From contig JALGAS010000001.1 of NCBI GenBank assembly GCA_023078685.1, positions 7,192,001 to 7,256,000 on the forward strand: 64,000 bases of DNA, written 5' to 3'. Positions 22,829-34,120 of this stretch are shown here, one piece after another. How positions within the stretch are numbered: position 1 is the stretch's first letter; every line of letters begins with the position of its first letter. A program made the translations under genes and the position numbers. Under the pieces are notes generated by a model. The model was not told the DNA's origin and made no database searches. It saw only the letters and a program-made list of their open reading frames with translations. Source of the DNA: Neopestalotiopsis rosae (taxonomy: Eukaryota > Ascomycota > Sordariomycetes > Amphisphaeriales > Sporocadaceae).

Positions 22829-25572
22829 CAAATAGGATTTGTGAGGTCAGCATGACTTCACGGTTCATTTTTGCTAATTGTTGAGCTTGAGCTGTCAATC
22901 TTGTAATACCGAGACCCTGGTTTGAGTAGAGAATTGCTTATATTTTGACACTGCACCATTTTGTTTTCTTTCCGCCACGTAATCTGTACAGGGCCTTGGT
23001 TTACTGGTTAAGCTAGAGGGAAATACCACGTCGTTCATAACCAGCGATCCTGAGCCGCACTAATGAGGAAATGGATCCGTTTCCCACTTCGTGGCTGCAA
23101 GGCCGCCGGTCGCTTAACTACTACCGAACCTATGCGTCCATCTCAACACGGTAGGATCGCAGCTGCAATACCCCTTGCTTAGAATACACATGGTGTTGTG
23201 CCTCAATGAACTGATATCTCATGCGATCTTTACCGCCCAAGTCTAGCTGTCCCGATTTTGAATTCGGGACTTGGCTTAGTCTACAAGAGGAGCCTAAGGA
23301 TATTACAGTACAGGCTCTCTTAGCTATGTGCTGGGATAGTTAGTGCTCGACCTATCTCCCTATTCCACCTGCTATTAGGCGGCCCCACGGAGACATGGCC
23401 TGATGGCCTTGCTCTCAGCGCGGGCGAGGGGAGATTGAGTTCACACCGGTCCTCTTACTGGTGAAAGTGCTATTTCGAGAGGTTGTTGCTAGAGCATTAG
23501 TGCAATATACCTGGTCTATAGCCATTTGAAAACAGTTAGCGGTTTGCAGATTGGGATTCGTCTCCCTGGCCACCAATTAGCCATGAGACGAGGGCTGATT
23601 TTCCATCGCATTTCTGCTTTTGGATCAAAACCCTGCATAACATCGTCCCTTTGAGACCACACACACATACACCAGCCACAATCTTTGCCCTCGCATCGCA
23701 GATGCGCTGAAACCATATGCGCCATGAGAAGCGGGTCCAAGGGGCACAGCAGCAGAAAATCGCGAAGACCATTGGAGCGTGTCAGAGCGGCACGAAAACC
23801 ATACAGCATCATACTTTGCACCAACGCAGAAGAACACGCACTTTGACGCAGTCTTGTCGCCTAGATCATCAAATATCGCCTTCTGACAGGTGCTGTATTG
23901 GCAATATACTGTCGCATATACCATGCAGTCATGGTCGCTGTCACTGTCAGTTTCTTCGCGTCATACATACGCGATGCATGCAAGCGACTTGCCAAGTAGA
24001 GCCCGACCATCTGAGGCGCCCATGATGCATTTCTTTCTGCTTTTGCATACTACGTACTGCTGACATTCTCATCTGTCCAAATCCATCCATCCACACATTT
24101 CCACAGCTGAGAAAGTGTTACCCTGTTGCCGGTATGCCAAACCGTCAGCTCGGGAAGGGGAACCCAAAACCATCATGAGCTTGCGAAAATGTACAATGTT
24201 ACTTGCCGATGTAGGTGAAGATCCCGCCTACTGAGGCTTGGGCAGGGGTAGTTTTGGCGTATGAATGGACGAGTGCTGAATGCTCGTAGGGAAACACACG
24301 GAAAATGCCATTTCATGGCCAATTGACGTGAAGCAGCAGTAATTATGGGAGGACTTGGTGTGGTTGAGGGGGGTTTCCCTCCAATGATTTCTGGTGACTG
24401 TGGCTCGATATGCGTAACCACTTATGTGCAAGGATCAGGTAGTAGGAAATATAAGCGAAGTCTGTCGCCCCTTGTACGCCGTTGCAGGCTGTTGGCTGCA
24501 AGCACGCGCCGCTCATCAACAAGGGCCCCTTGCATACTTACCCATCGATATTGTATAGAACTCCTGGAGAACAAACGTGGTTTATATTATGGGAGTCAAG
24601 TGGCTTGACCTTAAGGATTTTCACCCGGTACTATGCAGCGACGAGAACGGCCCTAAGAATCCCTCTGAAACCAGGGTTCTCCCTCAAATTAGTACCCCAT
24701 TGGTGATCCATGCAACATGTACCACTCTGCCAGATCGTAAATCAACCTCTTGGGAAAATGGTAGCAGTGGTGGCATTCGTAGTAGTGGTGATGGTAGTAG
24801 TAGTTTAGCGAATCTCTCCGATCGGGTCCACCACCCGAACAAGATCGACTGCTGAGCCACGGTACAAGTCCACCACGTATGTACGTGCCAGGATATACCC
24901 ATTCCTCGGCTTTCTTTCCGCCGACCTGAATGGACTAGAATGGACCCAACAGGACAATCGTCTGAAGTCGACGGGTTATGGGGAAGTGGATCGTGCATGT
25001 CTCTCGTCTCATCCAGAGCCGAAGAACGAATAACATCAACTGTGGCACACCTATTTACCATAAGCCCCTGTCCGGTCCTTGCTCTATCTACCGGCGTGGG
25101 TGTGGAGTTCATTCATCGGAATAACCTGCCTCTGCTCGCTGCTTATTGTTGTCCACTACCTTGTATAGTACGCAATCTGTTCGTTGAAAACTTGAAATAC
25201 AATGAGCCAGCTCCACTACCCGTATCCCCGAACGTCCACGACTTACCGCTGTACGACAGGGGGAATGAACATCTTTGCCTACGGCTCGGTGTAGGCTCTC
25301 GCTAGGGACGGTAAGAAACCCAAGGGGACCAAGGGGACCAAGGAAGAAACGCTATACTTGAATGTCTATTTCCCCTTACTCGCAAACTGGACCTCTTTGG
25401 AAAGGCCGTATCGAGCTCGGACGTCCGAACTTGTAACATTTATCGAATATGATGCACTATACGCAGGTTCGAGGCCATCACGTACCGCTCTAGGCTATAT
25501 ACACATTTCCCTCGACCATGATCCTTATTTGCAGCAAAAATCAAGACTTTTTCCAGCATTGGCTTTCTCACC
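22829..25572. other. Intergenic stretch upstream of the C2H2/Zn2Cys6 gene
   Basis: 2.7 kb without a recognisable gene. A short GTAGTGGTGATGG-type trinucleotide-rich tract lies at about 24760-24810, and a small tandem repeat of AAGGGGACC units at about 25320-25345. The right end is the promoter of the transcription-factor gene. Confidence 0.5.
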
Positions 25573-26882
25573 ATGGCAGTTCTAAAATCATCGACGGCAT
25601 CACCTGACGGGGCGGAAGTAAAGTTTGAGTGTTCGAAATGCCCGCGGAGTTTTCAGAGAAGGGAGCACCTGAAGCGACATCGACGGATTCATGATGGCAC
25701 AAAACGATTCGTTTGTCCGACTTGCTCGAAACGATTTGCACGAAGGTATGTAGAGTATGGTTTCAATACATCTCGATGGCTTCTAACCTTCGAAGCGACA
25801 TATTGCACCGCCACGAGTTCATCCACACCGCAGTGCCGCCAGATCCAAGCAGCGTTCACAGAAAGAGGGCTTGTCTAGAGTGTGCCAAAGCAAGAGAGAG
25901 GTGTTCCAAGGGGCTTCCTTGCGCCCGCTGCTCCTCGAAATCGTTGCAGTGCGCGTATCCAGATGCGAAAACTGGGGGATTGGCCGCAACGTCCGTCTGC
26001 TCAAAGGGTATTACAACAACCCGCAGCCCCGCGTATCCCGACTCGACGTCCTCGGAGCAGGGGGAGCAAGTCGTACATGATGTTCTCACGTCCGGCTCCA
26101 ATAGTGCCATTGAAACAATATCGTATGGGTATCCAGAATCGCGTCAAATATCCGATGGGCATCAACGCCGCATCTCCACACCCTTGCCTGTCGCGAACGT
26201 CAGCGAAGCAGAGAACCCGCCTCTCCTGAGCGTCGGTCAAGCCCACTGCAGGCGAACCATGTCTTGCCAATTACCCAGGACGATGGGAAATCTTCATCTA
26301 ACCCCCGAAATTTCAACAATGCCTCTGCAACAGTACGCACGTAGTCCCATAACGGATTCACCTGTAAGCTGGCCAGCGAGTATCGACACTTTCAACACTG
26401 GGTACAACCCGTCAGAAGGCATAAGTACGCCCATGAGTGAACCTTCGGCAACATTTAGCTCGATTGTGTTCGACAATCAGCTTCCGACGACGACAACCGC
26501 CATGTATACAACGTTGCGGTCCTCGGAACCTCCGGCATGGAATACAGAGTATTGGATGGGTCAGAACTCGCTATCAGTCCAAAGCCTACCTACCGCAACC
26601 TTTACCTATCCTATCCCTTTTCAAGATATTTCAGAGGGGGGAAACACTTCAATGGTGCCGATACTGCCCGTGGTTGCCACATCATCACCCACAGAGGCGT
26701 GGTCAGGCTGCGCGGAGCAGAGTTATGCTCGCCATGGTGCGATTCCAGGGCCTTGTACGACGACCACCCCGGAGAAGGGGTCATTTTGGGTTCCCCAGCT
26801 GCAGAACCTGTCGCCGGATGACGTTGAGAGTATGAGCAGACGGTGGTCAATGGCTGGACTGCCGTATGTCACGACTGTATGA
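25573..26882 (+). CDS. Transcription factor with two C2H2 fingers and a Zn2Cys6 cluster
   Basis: Nuclear DNA-binding regulator combining two zinc-domain types, a known but small fungal class. Exons 25573-25745 and 25796-26882 (50-nt intron with CTAAC branch point and an AAG acceptor) give 419 aa. Finger 1 is C20-x2-C23-x12-H36-x3-H40, finger 2 is C48-x2-C51-x12-H64-x3-H68; the intron interrupts finger 2 and splicing restores it (CSKRFARSDILHRHEFIH). The binuclear cluster follows at once: C84-x2-C87-x6-C94-x5-C100-x2-C103-x6-C110. The remaining 300 residues are Ser/Thr/Pro-rich and look disordered; the fungal-specific middle homology region seen in many Zn2Cys6 factors is not obvious, so the protein is shorter than usual. 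Target genes unknown; the nearest neighbour is the alcohol dehydrogenase at 28835. Confidence 0.85.
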
Positions 26883-28834
26883 CGATGATACCCCCGGGGC
26901 TTTGCACCAAGAGCGTGCTGCCTTTGCGACCGGAAGTTGTCACGAGTCCCAAGCACACAAGCACACAAGCTTCTGATAAAAGAGCGTCGATCGAAAAGAA
27001 AAAATGGTTGTACATGTGAGAAGGAAGCCCCGGCACGAATTTGCCACGACTGGTTCTGTCGATGGGTATGGCATCATCAACTGTTGGCCCTGCCACTCCG
27101 CCAGTCACGTTGCACTGAGTAAGCGAGTGAGCCTTTGGCAAGAGCATCGATGGGTTGATATAGTCTCCAGGCAGTCTGCCCGGATCAGGCGGAGGAAAAG
27201 GAGATACCAAATTTTGCCCTATGGTGGCATCGCTGTGGAATCTTTCTTACTGAATGGACGAGTTACATCACATGGCGACCATTTCAATCAAGATGGCGTC
27301 AACGTATACTAGAGGAGGGCCATTACACTGGCTGACAAACGCGCCAGTGCAACACTACGGGAACAAGCATTTTGGCATGTTCGATTATACTATACCTCCA
27401 CACTATGATAATAAGCGTAATATAATAATACCACACCTATTTACAAGGCATATGTAAGCTTATTCTACCACGCGTGAGGCATGCAAAGATGCTGATAGCA
27501 CGAAACACAATTTCAGGAACCAAGTTCCGTATTCAACAAAAAACCTTTCATCTCTATTCAATATCATAACTATTTTGTTCGATTTCCAAGACGGAAAATC
27601 TCCATTCGAAACGTGCGAAAGGAAATGCCAAGTATAGATCATAACACACGAAACAACCTCGGCCTCCGCTACGGGGGTCAGTTGGAGATGCCGACGACTG
27701 ACCTAGGTCACTGAGACAGGTTAGGGCAGTTTTTGCTTGTGCACATCCCCCGCAGTGCACTGCATAGCGGTTTTGGAGCCTTGCATTGCGTGATTATTCA
27801 GGACCAGACGCCCTGGCAACAAGGATCCAATCAAAAGGCAACACAAGGCTTCTTGATTTCATACAAGTTCTCCAAGAATGTGTGTCAAGAATGATAACTC
27901 CGAATACCTTCCAGCCCTCTTCCTGCTTTCCATTGTGGAAGAAAGCTTTAATATCCTAACGCCGATATCTTGCGCCTATAATGGGTGAAGACCGCTATAG
28001 GTGATCTGGACTAGCACCACGGAAGCTGCCGAGGCACTGGAACAGCACGCCTAAAAGATGAGACCCACTGAAAGTCAATGATGTCAATATCACGCCGCGC
28101 CGACATTGGACAGGCAGCAGAAAGCAAAAGGGCCGGAGGGACACTGCATGGTCAGTAGTGCGGCCGCAGCGACAGGAAAGACTACGTTTTCTTCGATGAG
28201 CAGTCATATCAACGATACAGGAGAGGGTTGGTCTTTTTGCTTGTGGGATGGATGGGATTAGCACACACGTGCAGGTGCCGAACGAACCTAATCTAGCCCG
28301 TGTATGGTTGGATTCCGACGGTCGACCTGGAGAGAATGGTCCGTCTTCTTGTGGTCCCAGTGGGGTGGACGGAGACTGGCCCCGTTCCAGCCCAATATTT
28401 TATGAACAGAGACAGCCGAGACAGCCCTAGGGATCTCCAGCCGGCCGGAGTCCGGCTGCAAGTTGGATCAAGATCAGTGCCGTCATTGGTTGGCGATGGG
28501 GTGTGTCTACGATGCATATGTGTCTAGCCTGATAGCTAAATTGGATTGGATGAGTAAAACGCAGGAAGACAAAGAAACACCACCAGAGTGATGTACGTCA
28601 CTTCTCGGCACGTAGCCTACGCACAGATCCACCATCGGACGATGTGCTTTGTGTCGTCATGTCGATTTCATATCTACAAACACGTTTATATATAAAGACT
28701 GTTTGTATGCTTTAGGATTCTAGGAGCTGATAGTAACAATTTATAAATTCTACCGCGCACGTCGACTTCAGCATTCTCACCAACGATTTCGACTCAAATT
28801 ACCCATATTCTGCACATCACACAATACCGCAAAG
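26883..28834. other. Intergenic upstream of alcohol dehydrogenase
   Basis: Nearly 2 kb with no recognisable gene. The last few hundred bases are the promoter of the dehydrogenase and contain the TATA-like element listed separately. Confidence 0.55.
28687..28697 (+). promoter_or_regulatory. TATA-like element before alcohol dehydrogenase
   Basis: TATATATAAAG about 140 bases upstream of the ATG at 28835, followed by a pyrimidine- and CA-rich leader (around 28760-28825). The position suits a core promoter. A strong TATA box is typical of inducible genes. Confidence 0.4.
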
Positions 28835-30045
28835 ATGCCTTACCCGGACGAATTCGAGGGTTTCATGATCAATGAGCTCGGCAAGTACAAGGACTTCAAG
28901 AGACAGACTGTATGTCAAGATTCCAGATTTCAACCCTGAAATTGTCACAGCTCACACCCATTATAGTTCAAGCCAAAGAAGTTTGGTGACAATGATGTCG
29001 ATATCAAGATTGAGTGCTGCGGTGTTTGTGGCTCCGACGTGCACACCATCACGGGTGGTTGGGGAGACGCCCCGACGCCCATCTGCGTCGGTCACGAAGT
29101 CGTGGGCAAGGCAGTAAAGGTTGGATCTGCAGTCAAGACCGTCAAGGTCGGCGACCGCGTCGGCGTTGGTGCTCAGGTCTGGTCCTGCCTCAAGTGCCCG
29201 CAGTGCAAGAGCGATAACGAAAACTACTGCCCGCACATGGTTGGTATGTAAACTGTGTACCCAGAATATGGTGGCCGACTAATGATGCTAACATATATCT
29301 AGACACATATGGAGCACCATACCCCAAGGAGGTCGACCCAGATGAGACCATCTCGCAAGGTGGTTACGCTTCGCACATTAGAGCCCACGAGTACTTTGTG
29401 TTCCCCATTCCCGACGCCATTCCTTCGCACCTGGCCGCGCCAATGATGTGCGCCGGTCTGACAGTATGGTCCCCGCTGGTACGCGCAGGCGTCGGCCCGG
29501 GTAAGCAAGTCGCCATTGTCGGCCTCGGCGGACTGGGCCATTTCGCCGTCATGTGGGCCGCCGCGCTCGGCGCCGAGACGACCGTCATCTCGCACTCGCC
29601 GCACAAGAAGGACGACGCCCTCAAGCTGGGCGCCAAGCACTTTGTCAGCTCCGGGGACGAGGGGTGGGCCAAGCCCCTGGCCTTCAAGTTCGACTTTGTC
29701 CTCAACACGGCCGACATGACGCACACCTTCAACCTCGACGACTACCTTTCCATCCTCAAGGTCAACTGCCGCTTCCACCAGGTCGGCCTGCCCGATGAGC
29801 CCATCAAGGAGTTCAAGCCTCAGCAGTTCATGGCCAACGGCTCCAGCATTGGCGCCAGCCACATTGGCTCGCGTCCGGAGATCCTCGCCATGCTCAAGCT
29901 GGCCGCCGACAAGAAGCTCTTCCCCATGGTCGAGACGCTACCCTTGTCCGAGGCCAACTGCGCCGAGGCTGTCGACCGTGTCAAGAATAACAAGGTTCAC
30001 TACCGATTCACCCTGACAGACTATGATAAGGTCTTCGGTGCTTAA
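28835..30045 (+). CDS. NADP-dependent zinc alcohol dehydrogenase (ADH6/cinnamyl-alcohol type)
   Basis: Medium-chain dehydrogenase/reductase interconverting aldehydes and alcohols in the cytosol. Exons 28835-28909, 28967-29243 and 29303-30045 (introns 57 and 59 nt, GTATGT donors) give 364 aa. The catalytic zinc ligands C46 (CCGVCGSDVH), H68-E69 (GHE) and C167 (MMCAGLTVWSP) are present, as are the four structural-zinc cysteines C99, C102, C105 and C113. The Rossmann motif GLGGLG is at 191-196; the following strand ends in SHSPHKK, with Ser and basic residues that suit NADP(H) rather than NAD(H). The length is normal for the family, near that of yeast Adh6/Adh7. Substrate range cannot be stated. 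Confidence 0.92.
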
Positions 30046-30166
30046 ATACTTGAAATGGGAACAAACCTAACACTACTGTAATGAAGTCACATTAACTATA
30101 TTTAAATTATTAATATAATGCATGAATCTACTCCCATTGCTACTATCGACTCGAAACGTGACGCCA

Positions 30167-31945
30167 TTATCTTGGCCGCAGGAATGGATGTGCTTCAGTG
30201 TTCAGCACATAATCGTCCAAACTGATTAGGTCAGGTGGAGAAAAGGCCAGGTAGAAGTATTTCAAGGTTTCAGCCAGCCAGAAACTCTCCATGTAGTCTT
30301 CGTTGGTGTTCGTGTCCACTGGTTTTGTCACATCCCGAACAGCACCGCTTGCGTATTGGGTGCGTGTTGCATTCCGTACAGCCAGGAACATATCCCAAGC
30401 AGCATCCTGAAACTCCTGGCGCCCAGTTATGCGATACAGAACAAACACGCTCTCAATGGCTTCGGGGCGCAAGATGTAGCGCGGGTCGCTCACGCCCGTG
30501 AAGCCCTTGGGCAGGTGCTCCTTATACTCTAGACGCCGCTTTTTCTCCTGATCCCAGCGTGCCTCGTTCCATTCGCAGCTGTCGCGGGACTCGCAGGCGA
30601 CCATGTTCCAGCGCTCGGGGCCCACGCCAGACGGCATGGACTTGTAAGCGTACATGCAGCCTCTCGTGAGCTTTGCGCCAGTCTCAATGTCGGCGGGTCG
30701 GTTGAGCAGCCGCCCCGCCAGCGCAAATGTGCCTCCGATGAAACAGGTCAGATGTTCGGAACCAGGGTCAAGCTGCACCTCGCCTTCACCGAGGTAGTTG
30801 GCGTTACCCGAAATAAGTATATCCTCTTGCCTGGGCACCATGGGTCGGAAGAACAAATGCTCATCCGCAGCGTTCATGAAACCGCGCGACATGGTGCTGT
30901 AGATCGGCTCGGCTCCCTGCAGTAAACCGTGCATCTTGGGCAGATACTCGTACAGCGAGTCGGCACAGCCGCCCAGCGTGAAATCGGTGCCGGCGGTGAC
31001 GTCCTTGCTGCTCATAAATACCATCTTGGGCCATAACCCGGGAATCTTGGTCTTGTTCTGGTTACGAAAGAAGACGTTCATGACTCCCGACACGGCATTG
31101 TAGTACTTTGGGTCGCCGGTGACTTGCGACAGCCGAGTCATCTCCAGCGACAGGGTTCCTGGAGACGCCGAGACCACCGATGCTTCCACCATGAGTCCCT
31201 CGCCGGTCTTGGCCTGTTCCATGCTGATGAAATCGACGGGCATATGGTTCTCCGTGTTGAAAGCACCGTAGAGCAAATCCCCAAGCTCCCTCGCCTTGAC
31301 AAGCAGAACCGGCCGCTTGCTCAAGTCGTACGCGGCAAGCAAACCTCCCATGTATCGAATGTTGGTCTCAAAGGTATTGACGCTATCCGAGGTGGACTTT
31401 CCAAAGTCGATCTTGGCGACGGCTGCCACGGCCTCGTCGAACTCGTTCTTGAGACCCATGATCCAGAGGGTGTCGAGGGAGTCGACCAAAGTCGCGGCCC
31501 AGCCGGAGAACTGATCGCGGTAGCCGCCAGACACCGGCAGTAATGCGTCTTTCATCCATGCATACTTGCGGTAGGCCTGCCAGTCTCGCACAAATGTGTC
31601 TAGGACCTGCTGCCTCTTGTATTCCCGCTGTTGGCGTTGCTCCTGCGTCTCGGCGGGAAACTTGAATTGCACTCTCGGTAGGCGGGCAAACTTGCTAAAG
31701 GGCACCTGGGCTGATGGCTCGTCGACGGCAAACTTGTGCTTGACATTACTCCAATTGAAGCTGCTAGGGGCTAATTCGATGGGCGAGGAGGATATATCGA
31801 CCGAGTTCATGAACTTTGTCAGTCGTACTGACTCGAGACTTGATGTTGAGGTCCATGATGTGTAGAGCAAATAACACAAAATAATGGCAACACCGAGCGA
31901 GGCATACTGAGTGCGACGACCTCGAGGCGATCCCTTTATCGCCAT
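30167..31945 (-). CDS. GH47 alpha-1,2-mannosidase (class I, Golgi-type)
   Basis: Glycosidase that trims alpha-1,2-linked mannose from N-glycans in the secretory pathway. Single exon, 592 aa. A short basic N-terminus and one membrane segment (about 15-32) make it a type II membrane protein with a stem region to about residue 100. The catalytic (alpha/alpha)7 domain follows, with landmarks SLDTLWIMGL, NTFETNIRYMGGLL, LTCFIGGTFALAGRL and the C-terminal TEAHPF, whose Thr binds the catalytic calcium. Cysteines in CFIGG and RGCMYAY are placed as in the family disulfide. The enzyme is complete; Golgi rather than ER location is inferred from the stem. Its 3' end converges on the dehydrogenase with 121 bases between. 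Confidence 0.93.
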   Translation of the reverse strand: MAIKGSPRGRRTQYASLGVAIILCYLLYTSWTSTSSLESVRLTKFMNSVDISSSPIELAPSSFNWSNVKHKFAVDEPSAQVPFSKFARLPRVQFKFPAETQEQRQQREYKRQQVLDTFVRDWQAYRKYAWMKDALLPVSGGYRDQFSGWAATLVDSLDTLWIMGLKNEFDEAVAAVAKIDFGKSTSDSVNTFETNIRYMGGLLAAYDLSKRPVLLVKARELGDLLYGAFNTENHMPVDFISMEQAKTGEGLMVEASVVSASPGTLSLEMTRLSQVTGDPKYYNAVSGVMNVFFRNQNKTKIPGLWPKMVFMSSKDVTAGTDFTLGGCADSLYEYLPKMHGLLQGAEPIYSTMSRGFMNAADEHLFFRPMVPRQEDILISGNANYLGEGEVQLDPGSEHLTCFIGGTFALAGRLLNRPADIETGAKLTRGCMYAYKSMPSGVGPERWNMVACESRDSCEWNEARWDQEKKRRLEYKEHLPKGFTGVSDPRYILRPEAIESVFVLYRITGRQEFQDAAWDMFLAVRNATRTQYASGAVRDVTKPVDTNTNEDYMESFWLAETLKYFYLAFSPPDLISLDDYVLNTEAHPFLRPR

Positions 31946-33505
31946 GCCGTTCTGTTTGATGTTATTTGATGGAAGTGGACTCTATCCACTCCATTCTTTG
32001 CTGTCGTGAGGAGAGAGAATGAACATGACGGAACACGGGTCAGGTCAGCTCATCATCGTTTCCAGGTGCCGAGAAATGTGTTGGCGGCAGTATTCTATAA
32101 GATGTGTGTGTGGCTTTAGGCTAATCCCAAAGCAATGGGGAAAATGGTGAGACAAACAAAATCCGTGGCGCTCGTGACCGTGTTGTGTTGGTCTCGGCGC
32201 CCAGCACTCCTAACATAGAAGGTTGCAGCTCCTGCGGGCTATCGCCAAAAACAATCAAAGCGCGGGACATTTTGGAGGTCTGAATGGGATGCCAAGATAT
32301 CCATCGCGCCTCTAGCCGTGGATTTCAGCTGGATTAGAAACCAATGATCAAACGGTAAACACAATGCGTAGAACATTATCCCGTCATTGCCGTCGAGGGG
32401 GAAAAGATGCCACATAACATTCTGGGCATACATTAATTCTTCGTGCCTTGAGATCGATGGGTTATTTGCATCATTTGCGAGGCGTCCGATTCGACCTCTA
32501 TACATAGTCAGATGAGTTCTCTGCTTCTCTCACTTGAAAGAGCTAACCTAGGCACCATGTCCCTGGGTACCCCAGACCTCGTGTTCCAGGCGTTCCAGAT
32601 TGCCGGTTTCTCACCTCGTTTCGGGCGGAGTCTTTATTGGTGCCGCTAAAGATTAAGCTTAAAGGCCACTTTGCACCTGTGTTGCGACCCCGCATGACGA
32701 TCTCCCACCCATGGATAACAGGTATGCAAAGTAGGCTGCTAGGTGACCCAGCAAGCTATTTTTCACTGCGATTTTAACCCTCACAAAGGGGCTGCTCTTG
32801 ACCTCAAAATTCTACCCTACGGCCCCCAAACCCTGACACTACAGCCCCCAAAGCTTTCACTGCAATCTGGACGCTCGCAAATGAGCCGCTGAGCTAGAGG
32901 ACATTTCATGGAGCTGCTGGCAGTATTCACTCAGAGCCGATGCCTGGCCGGCGCCACGCTCACCAAAACCAAGGCGGCAAACTGGCCCAGGTCCCCAATT
33001 ACAAACTTAAGCTGAAGACATATAATTGTAACCAGTCGCTAATAAATGATCGCCATTGTGCAAAATGCCGACAAATCTTCCACGCCAAAATCTACCTAGT
33101 GCGCGGTCACACCCTGGTACATCTCACAAATATTTGCATTATATCATTAGGACCAATAAGAAAAGGCAAAGCTAATTTAGTGCCAGTACAATTGGATATA
33201 CTGCATTTTGTTTGAGCGCCACTATACCCCCACGACATAGATACGAGTAATGACTTCTTACGCAAATGGAGGCGAACCGTAGATGCCCCAGACGAGCCGA
33301 ACCCGACTTTATATGTCTTCTCCTATGTTTTCCCTATTAGTATTCTGACGAAGGTGGCTCAGCGTTATGGCGAAGCATGTCAGTCCTTGTTATTAAGAGG
33401 CATGAATACAAACACCTGCCATTCCGTATACTTGCCATGTCTTACATCAATCGCTTCTCTTATGCTGTTATTGCCAAGTACATCAAACACTCTCGATAAC
33501 TTCAA
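31946..33505. other. Intergenic between mannosidase and secreted-protein candidate
   Basis: 1.56 kb. The left part is the mannosidase promoter. No recognisable gene seen in the rest. Confidence 0.5.
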
Positions 33506-34120
33506 ATGCTTTACACTACAGTTCTAGTTCTTGTACTGTCAATATTTACAGCCACTATAGAAGCAAGACACAAGGAGCATCACCAGAAGCAGCCTACTCC
33601 ATGGAGTTCTCCCTTCCCCTGGTCTTGGAAAAATCCATACGCGAACAATGGTGCTAAGCATTACGGGGTATCGATACCGACATTCTATGCAGATAATCAT
33701 CCTGCATATGGCACGCACGTAAAGAGCAGCACAAAAAAGTCGCCTACATCGACTTCGGCGTCCAAAGGCGTAGCAGCAACATTTATAAGACCAACTTGTT
33801 GGAGTCAAACGAGCGAACCGCTAGGAATCTTGATTCTTTCCATAATCATTGACCATCGACTCTGGTGCAGTGAGATGTACAAGCGTATTTTGTTGCTATT
33901 AAAATTGGGTATCTACCTCAGGGCTCGTCAATCCATTCAAACACATGCTCACCGTGCTACACAATTTGATCGCTCATCTTTCGTTATCTCTGGTGAACTT
34001 GACGCGCTTTTCCGAAGTATCTCGTTCAGAACCCATGTCGTTCCTTTCGCGCCTTCTTTTGTTGGGGATCTTTGGCGCTGCAATTATTGGCGTCTTCGGC
34101 CCCTCTCTGTCGCTTTGTAA
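33506..34120 (+). CDS. Small secreted protein candidate (3' end uncertain)
   Basis: The frame opens with ATG at 33506. The first 20 or so residues are a good signal peptide (MLYTTVLVLVLSIFTATIEA), followed by a His/Lys/Pro/Trp-rich segment (PWSSPFPWSWKNPYANN) and a Ser/Thr/Lys-rich stretch up to about codon 95. Beyond that the sequence stops looking like a secreted protein and the last 147 bases run antisense into the caspase-like gene, so an intron or an earlier end is likely; I could not fix it. No family recognised. Candidate effector-like or wall-associated protein. Confidence 0.35.
   Translation: MLYTTVLVLVLSIFTATIEARHKEHHQKQPTPWSSPFPWSWKNPYANNGAKHYGVSIPTFYADNHPAYGTHVKSSTKKSPTSTSASKGVAATFIRPTCWSQTSEPLGILILSIIIDHRLWCSEMYKRILLLLKLGIYLRARQSIQTHAHRATQFDRSSFVISGELDALFRSISFRTHVVPFAPSFVGDLWRCNYWRLRPLSVAL

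Noticed and set aside
29299..29862. 187-codon minus-strand frame in the dehydrogenase
   Set aside because: Shadow of a GC-rich coding exon with intact dehydrogenase motifs on the other strand.
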